Assembly: GCF_018398875.1 (NCBI RefSeq)
Contig: NZ_JAGWDK010000024.1
Location: forward strand, 1 to 64,000
From: Bradyrhizobium sp. sGM-13
GTDB lineage: Bacteria; Pseudomonadota; Alphaproteobacteria; Rhizobiales; Xanthobacteraceae
Direction: 5' to 3'
Length of the DNA stretch: 64,000 bases
Part shown: positions 52,021 to 60,509 of the stretch, piece by piece
Numbering within the stretch: the first letter of the stretch is position 1
Layout of the letters: each line of letters begins with the position of its first letter
Made by a program: the position numbers and the translations under genes
The notes under the pieces: model-generated
What the model saw: only the letters and a program-made list of their open reading frames with translations
Databases searched by the model: none
What the model was told of the DNA's origin: nothing

Positions 52021-52875
52021 ATGAATGTCGCGCAGCAGCCAGATGACGAACAGGCAAGATTATGGAACGGCCCTGCCGGACGTGGCTGGGTCGAGGCACG
52101 GGACGTGCTCGAGGAGATGTTCAAGCCCTTCGAGGATTTGCTGGTCAAGGCGGTGTCCGAGGCCGCAGCGAGCTGCGTGCTCGACGTCGGCTGCGGCACG
52201 GGCGCCACCACGCTCGCCGTCGCCCGGGCACTCGGCACCAAGGGATACTGCACGGGCATCGACCTTTCGGAACCGATGATCGCCGTGGCACGCGCCCGAG
52301 CAGCGCGGGACGGCCAACCTGCAAGTTTCATCTGCGCCGACGCCCAAACACACGCCTTCGCGCCCGCAAGTTTCGACATGATCATTTCGCGTCTCGGCGT
52401 CATGTTCTTTGCCGACCCCGTGCAGGCGTTCGCCAATCTGCGCCGGGCGGCACGGCCTGACGCGAGGCTGCGCTTCATTGCTTGGCGGGGTGTGGCGGAA
52501 AATCCATTCATGACGACGGCCGAGCGGGCGGCAAAGCCGCTGCTGCCCGACCTTCCCGCGCGTCGACCCGAAGGACCGGGGCAGTTCGCCTTCGCCGACC
52601 GGCGCCGGATCGAGACCATTTTGGAGGCGAGTGGCTGGACAGCGATCGACATCCGGCCGATCGATATCGTCTGCAGCTTTCAAAAGACGGAACTCGCCCG
52701 CTACGCCGGCTGGCTTGGACCGGTCGGCCTGTTCCTTCAGGGGGCGGATGAAGGCACCCGTGCACGGGTGATCGAAACCGTCAGCACCGCCTTCGAACCC
52801 TATATTCGCGGGCCAGCGGTCTCCTTCACCGCGGCGTGCTGGATGGTGGCAGCGGCCAACGGAGGCCATGCATGA
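52021..52875 (+). CDS. SAM-dependent class I methyltransferase
   Basis: A 284-residue methyltransferase with motif I VLDVGCGTGATTLAVARALG (about 54-73), acidic loop TGIDLSEPMI, and LRRAARPDARLRFIAWRG after motif IV (MIISRLGVMFF). It resembles ubiquinone/menaquinone-type and unassigned small-molecule methyltransferases. It begins a two-gene unit controlled by the MerR-type promoter, and its stop overlaps the DUF2938 gene start (ATGA). AAGGAAGAG precedes the ATG. Substrate unknown. Confidence 0.85.
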   Translation: MNVAQQPDDEQARLWNGPAGRGWVEARDVLEEMFKPFEDLLVKAVSEAAASCVLDVGCGTGATTLAVARALGTKGYCTGIDLSEPMIAVARARAARDGQPASFICADAQTHAFAPASFDMIISRLGVMFFADPVQAFANLRRAARPDARLRFIAWRGVAENPFMTTAERAAKPLLPDLPARRPEGPGQFAFADRRRIETILEASGWTAIDIRPIDIVCSFQKTELARYAGWLGPVGLFLQGADEGTRARVIETVSTAFEPYIRGPAVSFTAACWMVAAANGGHA

Positions 52876-53372
52876 CTGAAGCGGCAGACTATCTGACATC
52901 AGCGGTGCTGATCGGGACGGGTGCAACCGTCGTGATGGACATCTGGACGATGATCCGGCAGCGCCTGCTTGGCATTCCGTCGCTGGACTCTGGTCTGGTG
53001 GGCCGCTGGCTCGGCCACCTCGCACGCGGGCGCCTGCGCCACGACCGGATTGCCGCGTCGCCGCCGCTGCGGGGCGAGCGACTGATCGGCTGGTCAGCGC
53101 ATTACCTGATCGGGATTGTGTTTGCCGGCGTGCTGCTTGCGTTCTTCGGCCTCGATTGGACGCGCGATCCGACGATCGGCCCGGCACTGTTGGTCGGGAT
53201 CGGCAGCGTGGCCGCGCCGTTCCTGGTGATGCAGCCCGCCATGGGTTTCGGCATGGCCGCGAGCCGCACGTCGCATCCGGCAGCTGCCCGACTGCACAGT
53301 CTCGTCACGCATGCGGTGTTTGGCGGCGGTCTCTATGCCGGCGGCTGGCTCACGCACCTGGTGCTACGTTGA
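52872..53372 (+). CDS. DUF2938 family membrane protein
   Basis: A 166-residue protein with four predicted membrane helices (about 8-28, 78-98, 104-124, 144-164). Motifs GTGATVVMDIWTMIRQRLLG and HYLIGIVFAGVLLAFFGLDW are characteristic of DUF2938. ATG 52872 overlaps the methyltransferase stop, so the longer frame was rejected. Function unknown; co-expression with a MerR-controlled methyltransferase is the only clue. Confidence 0.8.
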   Translation: MTEAADYLTSAVLIGTGATVVMDIWTMIRQRLLGIPSLDSGLVGRWLGHLARGRLRHDRIAASPPLRGERLIGWSAHYLIGIVFAGVLLAFFGLDWTRDPTIGPALLVGIGSVAAPFLVMQPAMGFGMAASRTSHPAAARLHSLVTHAVFGGGLYAGGWLTHLVLR

Positions 53373-53382
53373 ATGCATTGGC

Positions 53383-53876
53383 CTACGCTTCCCGCTGCCG
53401 CAGCAAATCCTCCAGATCCAGCCGCTTGGTGAACATCGCGAGCGATCCGTCGGGTGCGCGGGGCCATTCTTCTTTCGGCCGGTCGCGATAGAGTTCGACG
53501 CCGTTCTGATCGGGATCGCGCAAATAGAGTGCCTCGCTGACGCCGTGGTCGCTGGCGCCGTCGAGCTCGATGCCAGCCTGGATCACGCGGTACAGCGCAT
53601 CCGCCGCGCTGCGCGGGTGGGATAGAGAATGGCGGTGTGAAACAGGCCGGTGGTGCCCGGCGGCGGCGGATGGCCGCCTTTGCTTTCCCAGGTGTTGAGG
53701 CCGATGTGATGGTGATAACCGCCGGCCGAAATGAATGCCGCGCCAGAACCCATCCGCTGCATCACCTCGAAGCCGAGCACGCCGCAATAGAAGCCGAGCG
53801 CGCGTTCGAGATCGGCGACCTTGAGATGGACATGCCCGATCCGCGTGCCGGCGACGATAGGTGGGGATTGGGGCAT
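53383..53876 (-). pseudogene. VOC-family (glyoxalase/extradiol dioxygenase-like) gene, frameshifted
   Basis: The first 90 codons from ATG 53876 (GGAG 6 bases upstream) give GTRIGHVHLKVADLERALGF and HHHIGLNTWES, with metal-binding His in GHVHLKV. After FHTAILYPTRAA the frame is lost near 53605. The expected continuation, ADALYRVIQAGIELDGASDH and then SEALYLRDPDQNGVELYRD with the metal-binding Glu, lies in another frame to 53383. One base deleted explains it. The total would be about 164 residues, normal for the family. A sequencing error is the alternative. Confidence 0.8.
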
Positions 53877-53889
53877 GTTGTCTCCGCGT

Positions 53890-54097
53890 GTTGTCCTCAA
53901 CCCTCGCCCCGCTTGGGGGTAGGCGTAGGTCGCCTTCGGCGGCCGTCCAATAAGGAACGCCGAAGTAGGCTTCGGCTATGTCTTACGCGAAGCGGAAAAT
54001 CCGGGTGAGGGGGTACAGGTCTATCGGAGGTCACGTTTCGCGGAGCGAGCCCCTCACCCAACCCCCTCCCCGTGAAGAACGGGGAGGGGGAGGAGAG
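53890..54097. repeat. Intergenic repeat region (family F)
   Basis: CCCTCGCCCCGCTTGGGGG at the left, an inner stretch with GTCGCCTTCGGCGGCC, and CCCCTCACCCAACCCCCTCC followed by GAAGAACGGGGAGGGGGAG at the right form several inverted repeats. I recognise this as a common bradyrhizobial repeat. It separates two minus-strand genes; no coding frame is supported. Confidence 0.6.
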
Positions 54098-54098
54098 A

Positions 54099-54644
54099 TC
54101 ACGCAAGATCGGACACCTCTCCATCCGGCAGCCCGAACTCAAACGTGTTCAGCGTCATCGACACCATCGTGTAATAGCCGCACAGCCCGATCACCTCGAC
54201 AATCCCGCGTTCGGTGAGCAGTTTTACCACTTCGTCATACAACGCTTTTGACACGCCGTGGCCCTCATGCAGCGACTTGGCGAGATCATAGATCATCTGG
54301 CCCTTGGGATCATCGAAGGTGGGCGTGCGGCGGTCGCGGATGTCCTCGATGATTTTCGGGTCCATGCCGCCCTTCAGCGCCAGGCGCTTGTGCGCATACC
54401 ATTCGTAATGCGACGTCCAGTGCCGCGCGGTGACGAGAATGGCGATTTCGGAAAGCTTTGCCGGAAACATCGTGTTGAAACGGAGCTGCTCGCCAAGCCG
54501 CGTAGCGTGCCGCGCCATCTCCGGACTATTGAGCCAGGCCATCATCGGCGCCGGTGGGGCGCCGCGCTTGCCGGCGATGGCCTCGTCGTAGGTTTCTTTC
54601 TGGTCGGCGCTCATTTCGCCAGGCGAAAGCAACTTCAGCCGCAT
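54099..54644 (-). CDS. Carboxymuconolactone decarboxylase (CMD/AhpD-like) family protein
   Basis: A 181-residue helical protein: LSPGEMSADQKETYDEAIAG at the start and the CMD core FPAKLSEIAILVTARHWTSHYEWYAH (about 60-85, shown in two parts). In place of the AhpD CxxC pair it has the HYEWYAH pattern of the non-redox subgroup. AGAGGA lies about 8 bases before ATG 54644. The end adjoins the family F repeat. It is divergent from the acyl-CoA dehydrogenase genes and may act in the same catabolic path, which is inferred. Confidence 0.82.
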   Translation of the reverse strand: MRLKLLSPGEMSADQKETYDEAIAGKRGAPPAPMMAWLNSPEMARHATRLGEQLRFNTMFPAKLSEIAILVTARHWTSHYEWYAHKRLALKGGMDPKIIEDIRDRRTPTFDDPKGQMIYDLAKSLHEGHGVSKALYDEVVKLLTERGIVEVIGLCGYYTMVSMTLNTFEFGLPDGEVSDLA

Positions 54645-54806
54645 GCCGGTTTCCTCTTGCTTTTCAATCGCCACCGCTTTGCGCATACACCCGATCAGGC
54701 AGCGTGACCACCGCCAGATCGGCATGGGCTGACGTCAGACATATATTGAATTCCGCAACGCGAGGACTAAGGTCGCTTCCAAACATCCCACATGGAAACG
54801 CCTGAT

Positions 54807-55991
54807 ATGTCCGATCTGGAAACATTCCGCCGTGAAACCCGCGCCTGGCTGGAGGCCAATTGTCCGCCGGAAATGCGACGGCCGATGACCTCCGAAAGCG
54901 ATACCTACTGGGGCGGTCGCAACGCCAAATTCTCCTCCGAGCCGCAGCGCGTCTGGTTTGAGCGGATGCGCGACAGGGGCTGGACCGTGCCGGACTGGCC
55001 GAAGGAATATGGTGGCGGAGGGCTGGAACCCGCCGAGCACAAGGTGCTGCGCGAAGAAATGGCGGCGATGGGCGCGCGCTCTCCGCTCTCGAGCTTCGGC
55101 ATCTGGATGCTTGGGCCGGCGCTGCTGAAATACGGCACCGAGGCGCAGAAGAAAGAACACCTGCCCAAGATCGCCGCCGGCCTGATCCGCTGGTGCCAGG
55201 GCTATTCCGAGCCGAACGCCGGCTCGGACCTCGCCTCGCTGCAAACCCGCGCCGATAGCGATGGCGACGATTACATCATCAACGGCCAGAAGATTTGGAC
55301 GTCGTATGCGAACTACGCCGACTGGATTTTCTGTCTGGTGCGCACCGATCCCACGGCGAAGAAGCATGACGGCATCAGCTTCATCCTGTTCGACATGGCC
55401 TCGAAGGGCGTGTCGACCAAGCCGATCTTGCTGATCTCCGGCTATTCGCCGTTTTGCGAAACCTTCTTCGATAATGTGCGGGTGCCGAAATCGCATGTGG
55501 TGGGCCAGGTCAACCGCGGCTGGGATGTTGCAAAATATCTGCTGCAGCATGAGCGGGCGATGATCTCAGGCACTGGAGAGCGCGGCATCGGCCGTCCGCT
55601 CGGGCAGGTCGCCGCCGACTCCGTCGGTGGCGATGATTCCGGTCGGCTCGACGATGCGATGCTGCGCAGCCAGGTTGCGGCGTTCGACATCGACGAGGCG
55701 GCGTTTGCGGCCGTGGCCGAACGCGCGATCGATCTCGCCAAGGCCGGCCAGTCGCATCCGGCGTTTTCGTCGGCGATGAAATATTACGGCACCGAGCTCA
55801 ACAAACGCCGCCACGAGATCCTGATGTCGGCCGGCGGCATCGATGCGCTGGAATGGGAAAGTGAGCGCTCCAGAGGCGGCGCCCGCCCCCGCGCCTGGCT
55901 GCGCACCAAGGCCAACTCGATCGAGGGCGGCACCAGCGAAGTGATGCTCGGCATCGTCGCCAAGCGCATCCTCGATCTGCCGGGGGCGTAG
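54807..55991 (+). CDS. Acyl-CoA dehydrogenase
   Basis: A 394-residue FAD enzyme that introduces an alpha-beta double bond into an acyl-CoA. Flavin-contact motifs are CQGYSEPNAGSDLASLQT (about 128-145) and QKIWTSYANYADWIFCL. The C-terminal family sequence is EGGTSEVMLGIVAKRILDLP. Starts at 54792 and 54807 are both possible; the second has GGAAA 9 bases upstream. It precedes a second acyl-CoA dehydrogenase, with a repeat between; such pairs can form mixed complexes in sterol or long-chain acid breakdown. Confidence 0.9.
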   Translation: MSDLETFRRETRAWLEANCPPEMRRPMTSESDTYWGGRNAKFSSEPQRVWFERMRDRGWTVPDWPKEYGGGGLEPAEHKVLREEMAAMGARSPLSSFGIWMLGPALLKYGTEAQKKEHLPKIAAGLIRWCQGYSEPNAGSDLASLQTRADSDGDDYIINGQKIWTSYANYADWIFCLVRTDPTAKKHDGISFILFDMASKGVSTKPILLISGYSPFCETFFDNVRVPKSHVVGQVNRGWDVAKYLLQHERAMISGTGERGIGRPLGQVAADSVGGDDSGRLDDAMLRSQVAAFDIDEAAFAAVAERAIDLAKAGQSHPAFSSAMKYYGTELNKRRHEILMSAGGIDALEWESERSRGGARPRAWLRTKANSIEGGTSEVMLGIVAKRILDLPGA

Positions 55992-56011
55992 TGCATCTAG
56001 GCTCACTCTCT

Positions 56012-56134
56012 CGTCGTCCCTGCGAAAGCAGGGACCCATAACCACCGCTGCTGAGTATTGATCGATCGTGACGCCAGCTCCATTCCTGCTCGATAGGCCG
56101 CGGCGTATGGGTCCCTGCGTTCGCAGGGACGACG
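56012..56134. repeat. Long inverted repeat, family A, copy 5
   Basis: Left arm CGTCGTCCCTGCGAAAGCAG; right arm GTCCCTGCGTTCGCAGGGAC; internal GGCCGCGGCGTATGGG as in copies 3 and 4. Unlike the other four copies it lies between two genes on the same strand (the acyl-CoA dehydrogenases), so it could also act inside an operon. Confidence 0.85.
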
Positions 56135-56172
56135 AAGCAACTTAATTCACACTTCTGAGACGGAATTTCCTT

Positions 56173-57312
56173 ATGCCCCTCGTCCTCACCGAAGAACAAT
56201 CCATGCTGCGCGACAGCGCGCGCGGCCTCATCAGCGACAAGGCACCGGTGTCGCATCTGCGCAGCTTGCGCGACAGCAAAGACGAAACGGGTTTTTCCCG
56301 CGAGCTCTGGAAGGCGTTTGCCGATATGGGTTTTTCCGGGTTGCTCGTGCCGGAGAATTTCGGCGGCAGCGGGCTCGGCTGCGTCGAGGCCGGCGTGGTG
56401 ATGGAGGAAATCGGCCGCACTTTGATGCCGTCGCCGTTCCTGTCGACCGCGGTGCTGGCGGTGTCGGCGCTGTCGCGCGGTGGAAGTGACGCGCAAAAGT
56501 CCGCACATCTGCCGAAGATTGCCGACGGATCGCTGCTGGCGGCGCTCGCGATCGACGAAGGCGCAAAACATCGCCCACTGCAGATCAATTTGCAGGCGGT
56601 GCGCTCCGGCAACGGCTTCAAGCTGAACGGCGCCAAGGCGCTGGTGGTCGACGGTCACACCGCCGATCTCCTGATCGTCGCGGCACGCACCGGCGGCGCG
56701 GCCGGCGAACGCGATGGGCTGACGCTGTTCCTGGTCGATCCCAAAGCAAAGGGAATTGCGATCGAACGCACCGTGATGGTCGACGCACATAATGCGGCGC
56801 GGACCGAATTCAGCAATGTCGAGGTCAATGCCGATCAGGTGCTCGGCGAGATCGACCAGGGCGGCGCGTTATTGGAGGGCGTGCTCAATATCGGCCGTGG
56901 CGCGGTAGCTTCCGAAATGGTCGGCCTGAGCGAAGAGGTGTTCGACCGCACCGTCACGTATCTGAAGGAGCGCAAGCAGTTCGGCAAATTGATCGGCGAA
57001 TTCCAGGCGCTGCAGCACCGCGCCTCCCAGCTCTATATCGACATCGAGATCACCCGCGCGGCCGTTCTGAAGGCGCTGCAGACCCTCGACGGCGATTTCG
57101 AGCACGCTGGCGCCGCGGTCGCGGTCGCCAAGGCCCGCGCCGGCACCACGGCGACGCTGGCGGTGCAGGAGGGCGTGCAGATGCACGGCGGCATGGGCAT
57201 GACCGACCAGTTCGACATCGGTTTCTTCATGAAGCGCGCCCGCGTCTGCCAGGAATTGTTCGGCGACAGCAACTACCACGCCGATCAGTTGGCGCGGATG
57301 AAGGGGTATTGA
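56173..57312 (+). CDS. Acyl-CoA dehydrogenase (second)
   Basis: A 379-residue acyl-CoA dehydrogenase-like flavoprotein. N-terminal helices: LVLTEEQSMLRDSARGLISD. The middle domain is less conserved and lacks the usual TEPxAGSD flavin motif (it reads ALAIDEGAKHRPLQ), so it may be the partner subunit of the upstream enzyme. The C terminus HGGMGMTDQFDIGFFMKRAR is typical. The site AGACGGAA precedes the ATG. Confidence 0.87.
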   Translation: MPLVLTEEQSMLRDSARGLISDKAPVSHLRSLRDSKDETGFSRELWKAFADMGFSGLLVPENFGGSGLGCVEAGVVMEEIGRTLMPSPFLSTAVLAVSALSRGGSDAQKSAHLPKIADGSLLAALAIDEGAKHRPLQINLQAVRSGNGFKLNGAKALVVDGHTADLLIVAARTGGAAGERDGLTLFLVDPKAKGIAIERTVMVDAHNAARTEFSNVEVNADQVLGEIDQGGALLEGVLNIGRGAVASEMVGLSEEVFDRTVTYLKERKQFGKLIGEFQALQHRASQLYIDIEITRAAVLKALQTLDGDFEHAGAAVAVAKARAGTTATLAVQEGVQMHGGMGMTDQFDIGFFMKRARVCQELFGDSNYHADQLARMKGY

Positions 57313-57350
57313 TCGTCATTTCGGGGCGGGCGGCTGCCCCGCACACGGCT

Positions 57351-57472
57351 GTCATCACCCGCGAAAGCGGGTGATCCAGTACGCCGCGGCCTCTCGTATA
57401 GTTACCGGTGCCTCTGGAATACTGGATCGCCCGGTCCCAGTGCGCAATTGCGCACAAGGCCGGGCCACGACA
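57351..57472. repeat. Long inverted repeat, family B, copy 2
   Basis: Left arm GTCATCACCCGCGAAAGCGG then GATCCAGTACGCC; right arm ACTGGATCGCCCGG. The right end runs into TGCGCAATTGCGCA, as in family E. It lies between the convergent acyl-CoA dehydrogenase and binding-protein genes. Confidence 0.75.
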
Positions 57473-57498
57473 GCGGTGGGCGTGGTCAGCGAAGGAAC

Positions 57499-58539
57499 TC
57501 ACCGTATCGGCGGGGCGTACTGAATTCCGCCGTTGCTCCACAGCGAATTCAGGCCGCGCGGGATCTTCAGCTTCGATCCTTCGCCGACATTGCGCTCGTA
57601 GACCTCGCCGTAATTGCCGACATGGCGGATGATGCGGGCGGCCCAGTCCTTGGGTAGGCCGAGGTCTTCGCCATAGGCGCCTTCGGTGCCGACCAGCCGC
57701 ATCACGTCGGGCTTCTTCGACTTGAGCGCCTCGTCGATGTTCTTCGAGGTGATGCCGAGTTCCTCGGCGTTGATCATCGCATACAGCGTCCACTTCACTA
57801 GCATCATCCAGTCGTCGTCGCGCTGGCGCACCACGGGCGCGAGCGGCTCCTTGGAGATGACGTCGGGCAGGATGACATGATCGCTCGGCTGGATCAGGTT
57901 CAAGCGGAGTGCGTAGAGCTGGGAAACGTCGGCGGTGAAGGTGTCGCACTTGCCGGACTCATACGCTTTGAGCACATCTTCCAGCCTGGGAAACTTCACC
58001 TCGGTGTATTTCATGTTGTTGGCGCGGAAATAGTCGGCGGCGTTGAGCAATGTCGTCGTCCCCTCCTGCACGCAAACCTTGCTGTTGTTGAGATCCAGCG
58101 CGGAATCGATGTTGCGCGAGCGCGGCAGCATGAAGCCCTGGCCATCATAATAGGCGACCGCCGGGAAATAGAGGGCGTAGTTGCTCTCGCGCGACATGCT
58201 CCAGGTCGTGTTGCGGGAGAGGATGTCGACCTTACGGCTCTGCAGCTCCTTGAAGCGCTCGTTGGCATCGAGGGCTACGAACTTCGTCTTCTTGGGATCG
58301 TCGAAGATCGCGGCGGCGACCGCGCGGCAGAAATCGACGTCGAAGCCGGTCCAATCGCCCTTGTCGTCGGGGATCGAGAATCCGGGTAGGCCCTTGTTGA
58401 CGCCGCACAGCACTTCGCCGCGGCGGATCGTCCGCTTCAGGGTCTTGGTGTCGTAACGCTCATAGGTGATCGCGCCAGCCGCAATCGCGATTGCGACCGC
58501 CAGCCCAATGAGGAGGCCGCCTCGAAATGTCCGTAGCAT
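57499..58539 (-). CDS. Polar amino-acid ABC transporter substrate-binding protein (AapJ-like)
   Basis: A 346-residue binding protein with an N-terminal hydrophobic segment (about 7-26) that is either a signal or an anchor. The SBP family 3 signature GDWTGFDVDFCRAVAAAIF lies at about 61-80, and DILSRNTTWSMSRE and CVQEGTTTLLNAADYFR follow. It resembles AapJ, which binds general L-amino acids. No permease or ATPase is adjacent. It follows the L,D-transpeptidase gene... on the same strand by 55 bases. Confidence 0.87.
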   Translation of the reverse strand: MLRTFRGGLLIGLAVAIAIAAGAITYERYDTKTLKRTIRRGEVLCGVNKGLPGFSIPDDKGDWTGFDVDFCRAVAAAIFDDPKKTKFVALDANERFKELQSRKVDILSRNTTWSMSRESNYALYFPAVAYYDGQGFMLPRSRNIDSALDLNNSKVCVQEGTTTLLNAADYFRANNMKYTEVKFPRLEDVLKAYESGKCDTFTADVSQLYALRLNLIQPSDHVILPDVISKEPLAPVVRQRDDDWMMLVKWTLYAMINAEELGITSKNIDEALKSKKPDVMRLVGTEGAYGEDLGLPKDWAARIIRHVGNYGEVYERNVGEGSKLKIPRGLNSLWSNGGIQYAPPIR

Positions 58540-58594
58540 TTTTTTGAACTCACTAAGTGGAGGGAATGGATCGGCGGGAGAAGCAGCGTCGCAA

Positions 58595-59194
58595 TTAAAG
58601 CTCCGGCTTCTGCCGCACGATCACCTTGGTGCCCACGGGCACGCGCTCATAGAGATCGGCGACGTCGGCATTGACCAGCCGGAAGCAGCCGGAGGAGACA
58701 GCGGTGCCAATGGTGTCGGGCCGGTTGGTGCCGTGGATGCGGTAGACCGTAGTGCCGAGATACATCGCGCGCGCGCCGAGTGGATTGCCGGGTCCGCCGG
58801 CCATGAAGCGCGGCAGATAGGGCTGGCGCGCGATCATCTCCGGCGGCGGCGTCCAGTCCGGCCATTCCGCCTTGCGGGTGATGTTGAGCAGCCCCTGCCA
58901 CTGGAATCCCTCGCGGCCGACGCCGATGCCGTAACGCAACGCGCGGCCATTGCCCTGCACCAGATAGAGGTGGCGATCCTGCGTCGAGATGATGATGGTG
59001 CCCGGCGGTTCGTTGGTGCGATAGAGCACCGCGGTCTTCCTGAACTGCGGATCCAGCTCGACGGCTTCGTCGGGCAGCAGACCGGGCTGGTCGCCGACAT
59101 CGGGCTGCCGCATCTGCGCCTGGCTCTGAGAGGCCGAAAGGATCAGACCGCCGGCGGCGATCGCCATCCAGATCAGGTGCCGAAATTTTTTCAT
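58595..59194 (-). CDS. L,D-transpeptidase (YkuD family)
   Basis: A 199-residue exported enzyme with a signal peptide (about 1-26, ending SQSQAQ). The catalytic motif is HGTNRPDTIGTAVSSGCFRL (about 155-174), with the active Cys and the His. It would cross-link peptidoglycan or attach proteins to it in the periplasm. AAGGAGA lies about 9 bases before the ATG. The usual N-terminal peptidoglycan-binding domain is absent. Confidence 0.92.
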   Translation of the reverse strand: MKKFRHLIWMAIAAGGLILSASQSQAQMRQPDVGDQPGLLPDEAVELDPQFRKTAVLYRTNEPPGTIIISTQDRHLYLVQGNGRALRYGIGVGREGFQWQGLLNITRKAEWPDWTPPPEMIARQPYLPRFMAGGPGNPLGARAMYLGTTVYRIHGTNRPDTIGTAVSSGCFRLVNADVADLYERVPVGTKVIVRQKPEL

Positions 59195-59370
59195 CGCAGA
59201 AATTCTCCTTGTTGGCGCGGCGGCCTAATGGTTGGCGCTTTGGCAAATCAGCGGAACCATCAAATCTCAGGGCCGGCTTGATGGCAAGTTTAGGGCGAAT
59301 GCGGCGGATACATGACTGAAATGTCGTCCATTTTCGTCGTCCACCAAATTCATGGGATATCCCGCCTGCC

Positions 59371-59502
59371 TTATTTCGGCGCGATCCAGAGCCGAAGGCA
59401 AAACGAAATCAGCGCGACGGTGCCGACGCCGCCGAGCCAGAGCGCGGCAAACCACAGCAGGCGCTGCATGAGAGGGCGAGGGGCCGGCTCGTTGGGCTTC
59501 AA
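59371..59502 (-). CDS. DUF2474 membrane peptide of the bd oxidase operon (43 aa)
   Basis: A 43-residue protein with one membrane helix (about 16-36), beginning KPNEPAPRPLMQRLLWFAAL and ending LRLWIAPK. It starts at a TTG that overlaps the cydB stop (TTGA). The size, position after cydB and composition fit the DUF2474 family found with cyanide-insensitive bd oxidases, comparable in place to CydX. It is too short for ordinary gene finding. Confidence 0.72.
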   Translation of the reverse strand: MKPNEPAPRPLMQRLLWFAALWLGGVGTVALISFCLRLWIAPK

Positions 59503-60509
59503 TGGTATCCACTCTCGGGTTTGACCTTGCCGCGGAACACCCAATAGGCCCAGGCGGTATAGCCGAGGATCAGCGGGATCAGCCCGGCGACGCCGACCAG
59601 CATGAAGAGCTGGCTGTTTTCCGGCGCCGCCGCCTGCCAGATCGTGATGCTCTGCGGCACGATGTAAGGATACATGCTGATGCCGAGGCCGGCATAGGAC
59701 AGCGCGAACAACGCCAGCGTCAGGAAGAACGGCTGGTAGTCGTATTTGTTGGCGAGACTGCGCAGCAACAGGGCGGTCACTACAGCAACCGAAATCGGTA
59801 CCTGTGCCGTCATGAGGACGTTCGGCCAGGCGAACCAGCGCTCGGTGTACTGTATATGGAGGAACGGCGTCGCGATGCTGACCGCGGCGATGGCCCCGAG
59901 CATCGCGAGCAACAGGACCCAGCTCAGGTGATAGGCGCGGTCGCGCAGCTCGCCTTCCGTCTTCATGACCAGCCATGTCGCCCCTAACAGCGCATAGCCG
60001 ATCACCAGCGACACGCCGGTCAGAATGCTGAACGGCGTCAGCCAGTCCCACCAGCCGCCGGCATAGTGCCGCCCCTCGACATGCACGCCCTGCAGGATGG
60101 CGCCGAGCGCGATGCCCTGCGCCAGCGTCGCCAGCAACGACCCGCCGAAAAAGGCGATGTCCCAGCGGTTGCGTGCGGCTGTCGTCCGCCAGCGAAATTC
60201 GAAGGCGACGCCGCGGAACACCAGGCCGAGCAGCATCACGATCATCGGCGTGTACAGCGCCGGCATCAGCACCGCATAGGCCAGCGGAAACGCCGCCATC
60301 AGCCCGCCGCCGCCGAGCACCAGCCAGGTTTCGTTGCCGTCCCACACCGGGGCGACGCTGTTCATGATGACGTCGCGGTCGCGCTTCTCCGGAAACAGCG
60401 GAAACAGAATGCCGAGCCCGAGATCGAAGCCGTCCATCACGACATAAACGAATACGGCAAAGGCGATGATGAATGCCCAGACGGTAGCGAGGTCGACCGC
60501 GATGTTCAT
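59499..60509 (-). CDS. cydB: Cytochrome bd-type quinol oxidase subunit II
   Basis: A 336-residue inner-membrane protein with nine predicted helices. VYVVMDGFDLGLGILFPLFP (about 21-40) is the CydB signature, and SVAPVWDGNETWLVLGGGG follows. It pairs with subunit I to reduce oxygen to water using quinol. Start and stop overlap both neighbours. Confidence 0.93.
   Translation of the reverse strand: MNIAVDLATVWAFIIAFAVFVYVVMDGFDLGLGILFPLFPEKRDRDVIMNSVAPVWDGNETWLVLGGGGLMAAFPLAYAVLMPALYTPMIVMLLGLVFRGVAFEFRWRTTAARNRWDIAFFGGSLLATLAQGIALGAILQGVHVEGRHYAGGWWDWLTPFSILTGVSLVIGYALLGATWLVMKTEGELRDRAYHLSWVLLLAMLGAIAAVSIATPFLHIQYTERWFAWPNVLMTAQVPISVAVVTALLLRSLANKYDYQPFFLTLALFALSYAGLGISMYPYIVPQSITIWQAAAPENSQLFMLVGVAGLIPLILGYTAWAYWVFRGKVKPESGYH

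Noticed and set aside
3676..57472. CRISPR array from the recurring repeats
   Set aside because: Copies are kilobases apart, 100-130 bases long and palindromic; there are no regular spacers or cas genes.
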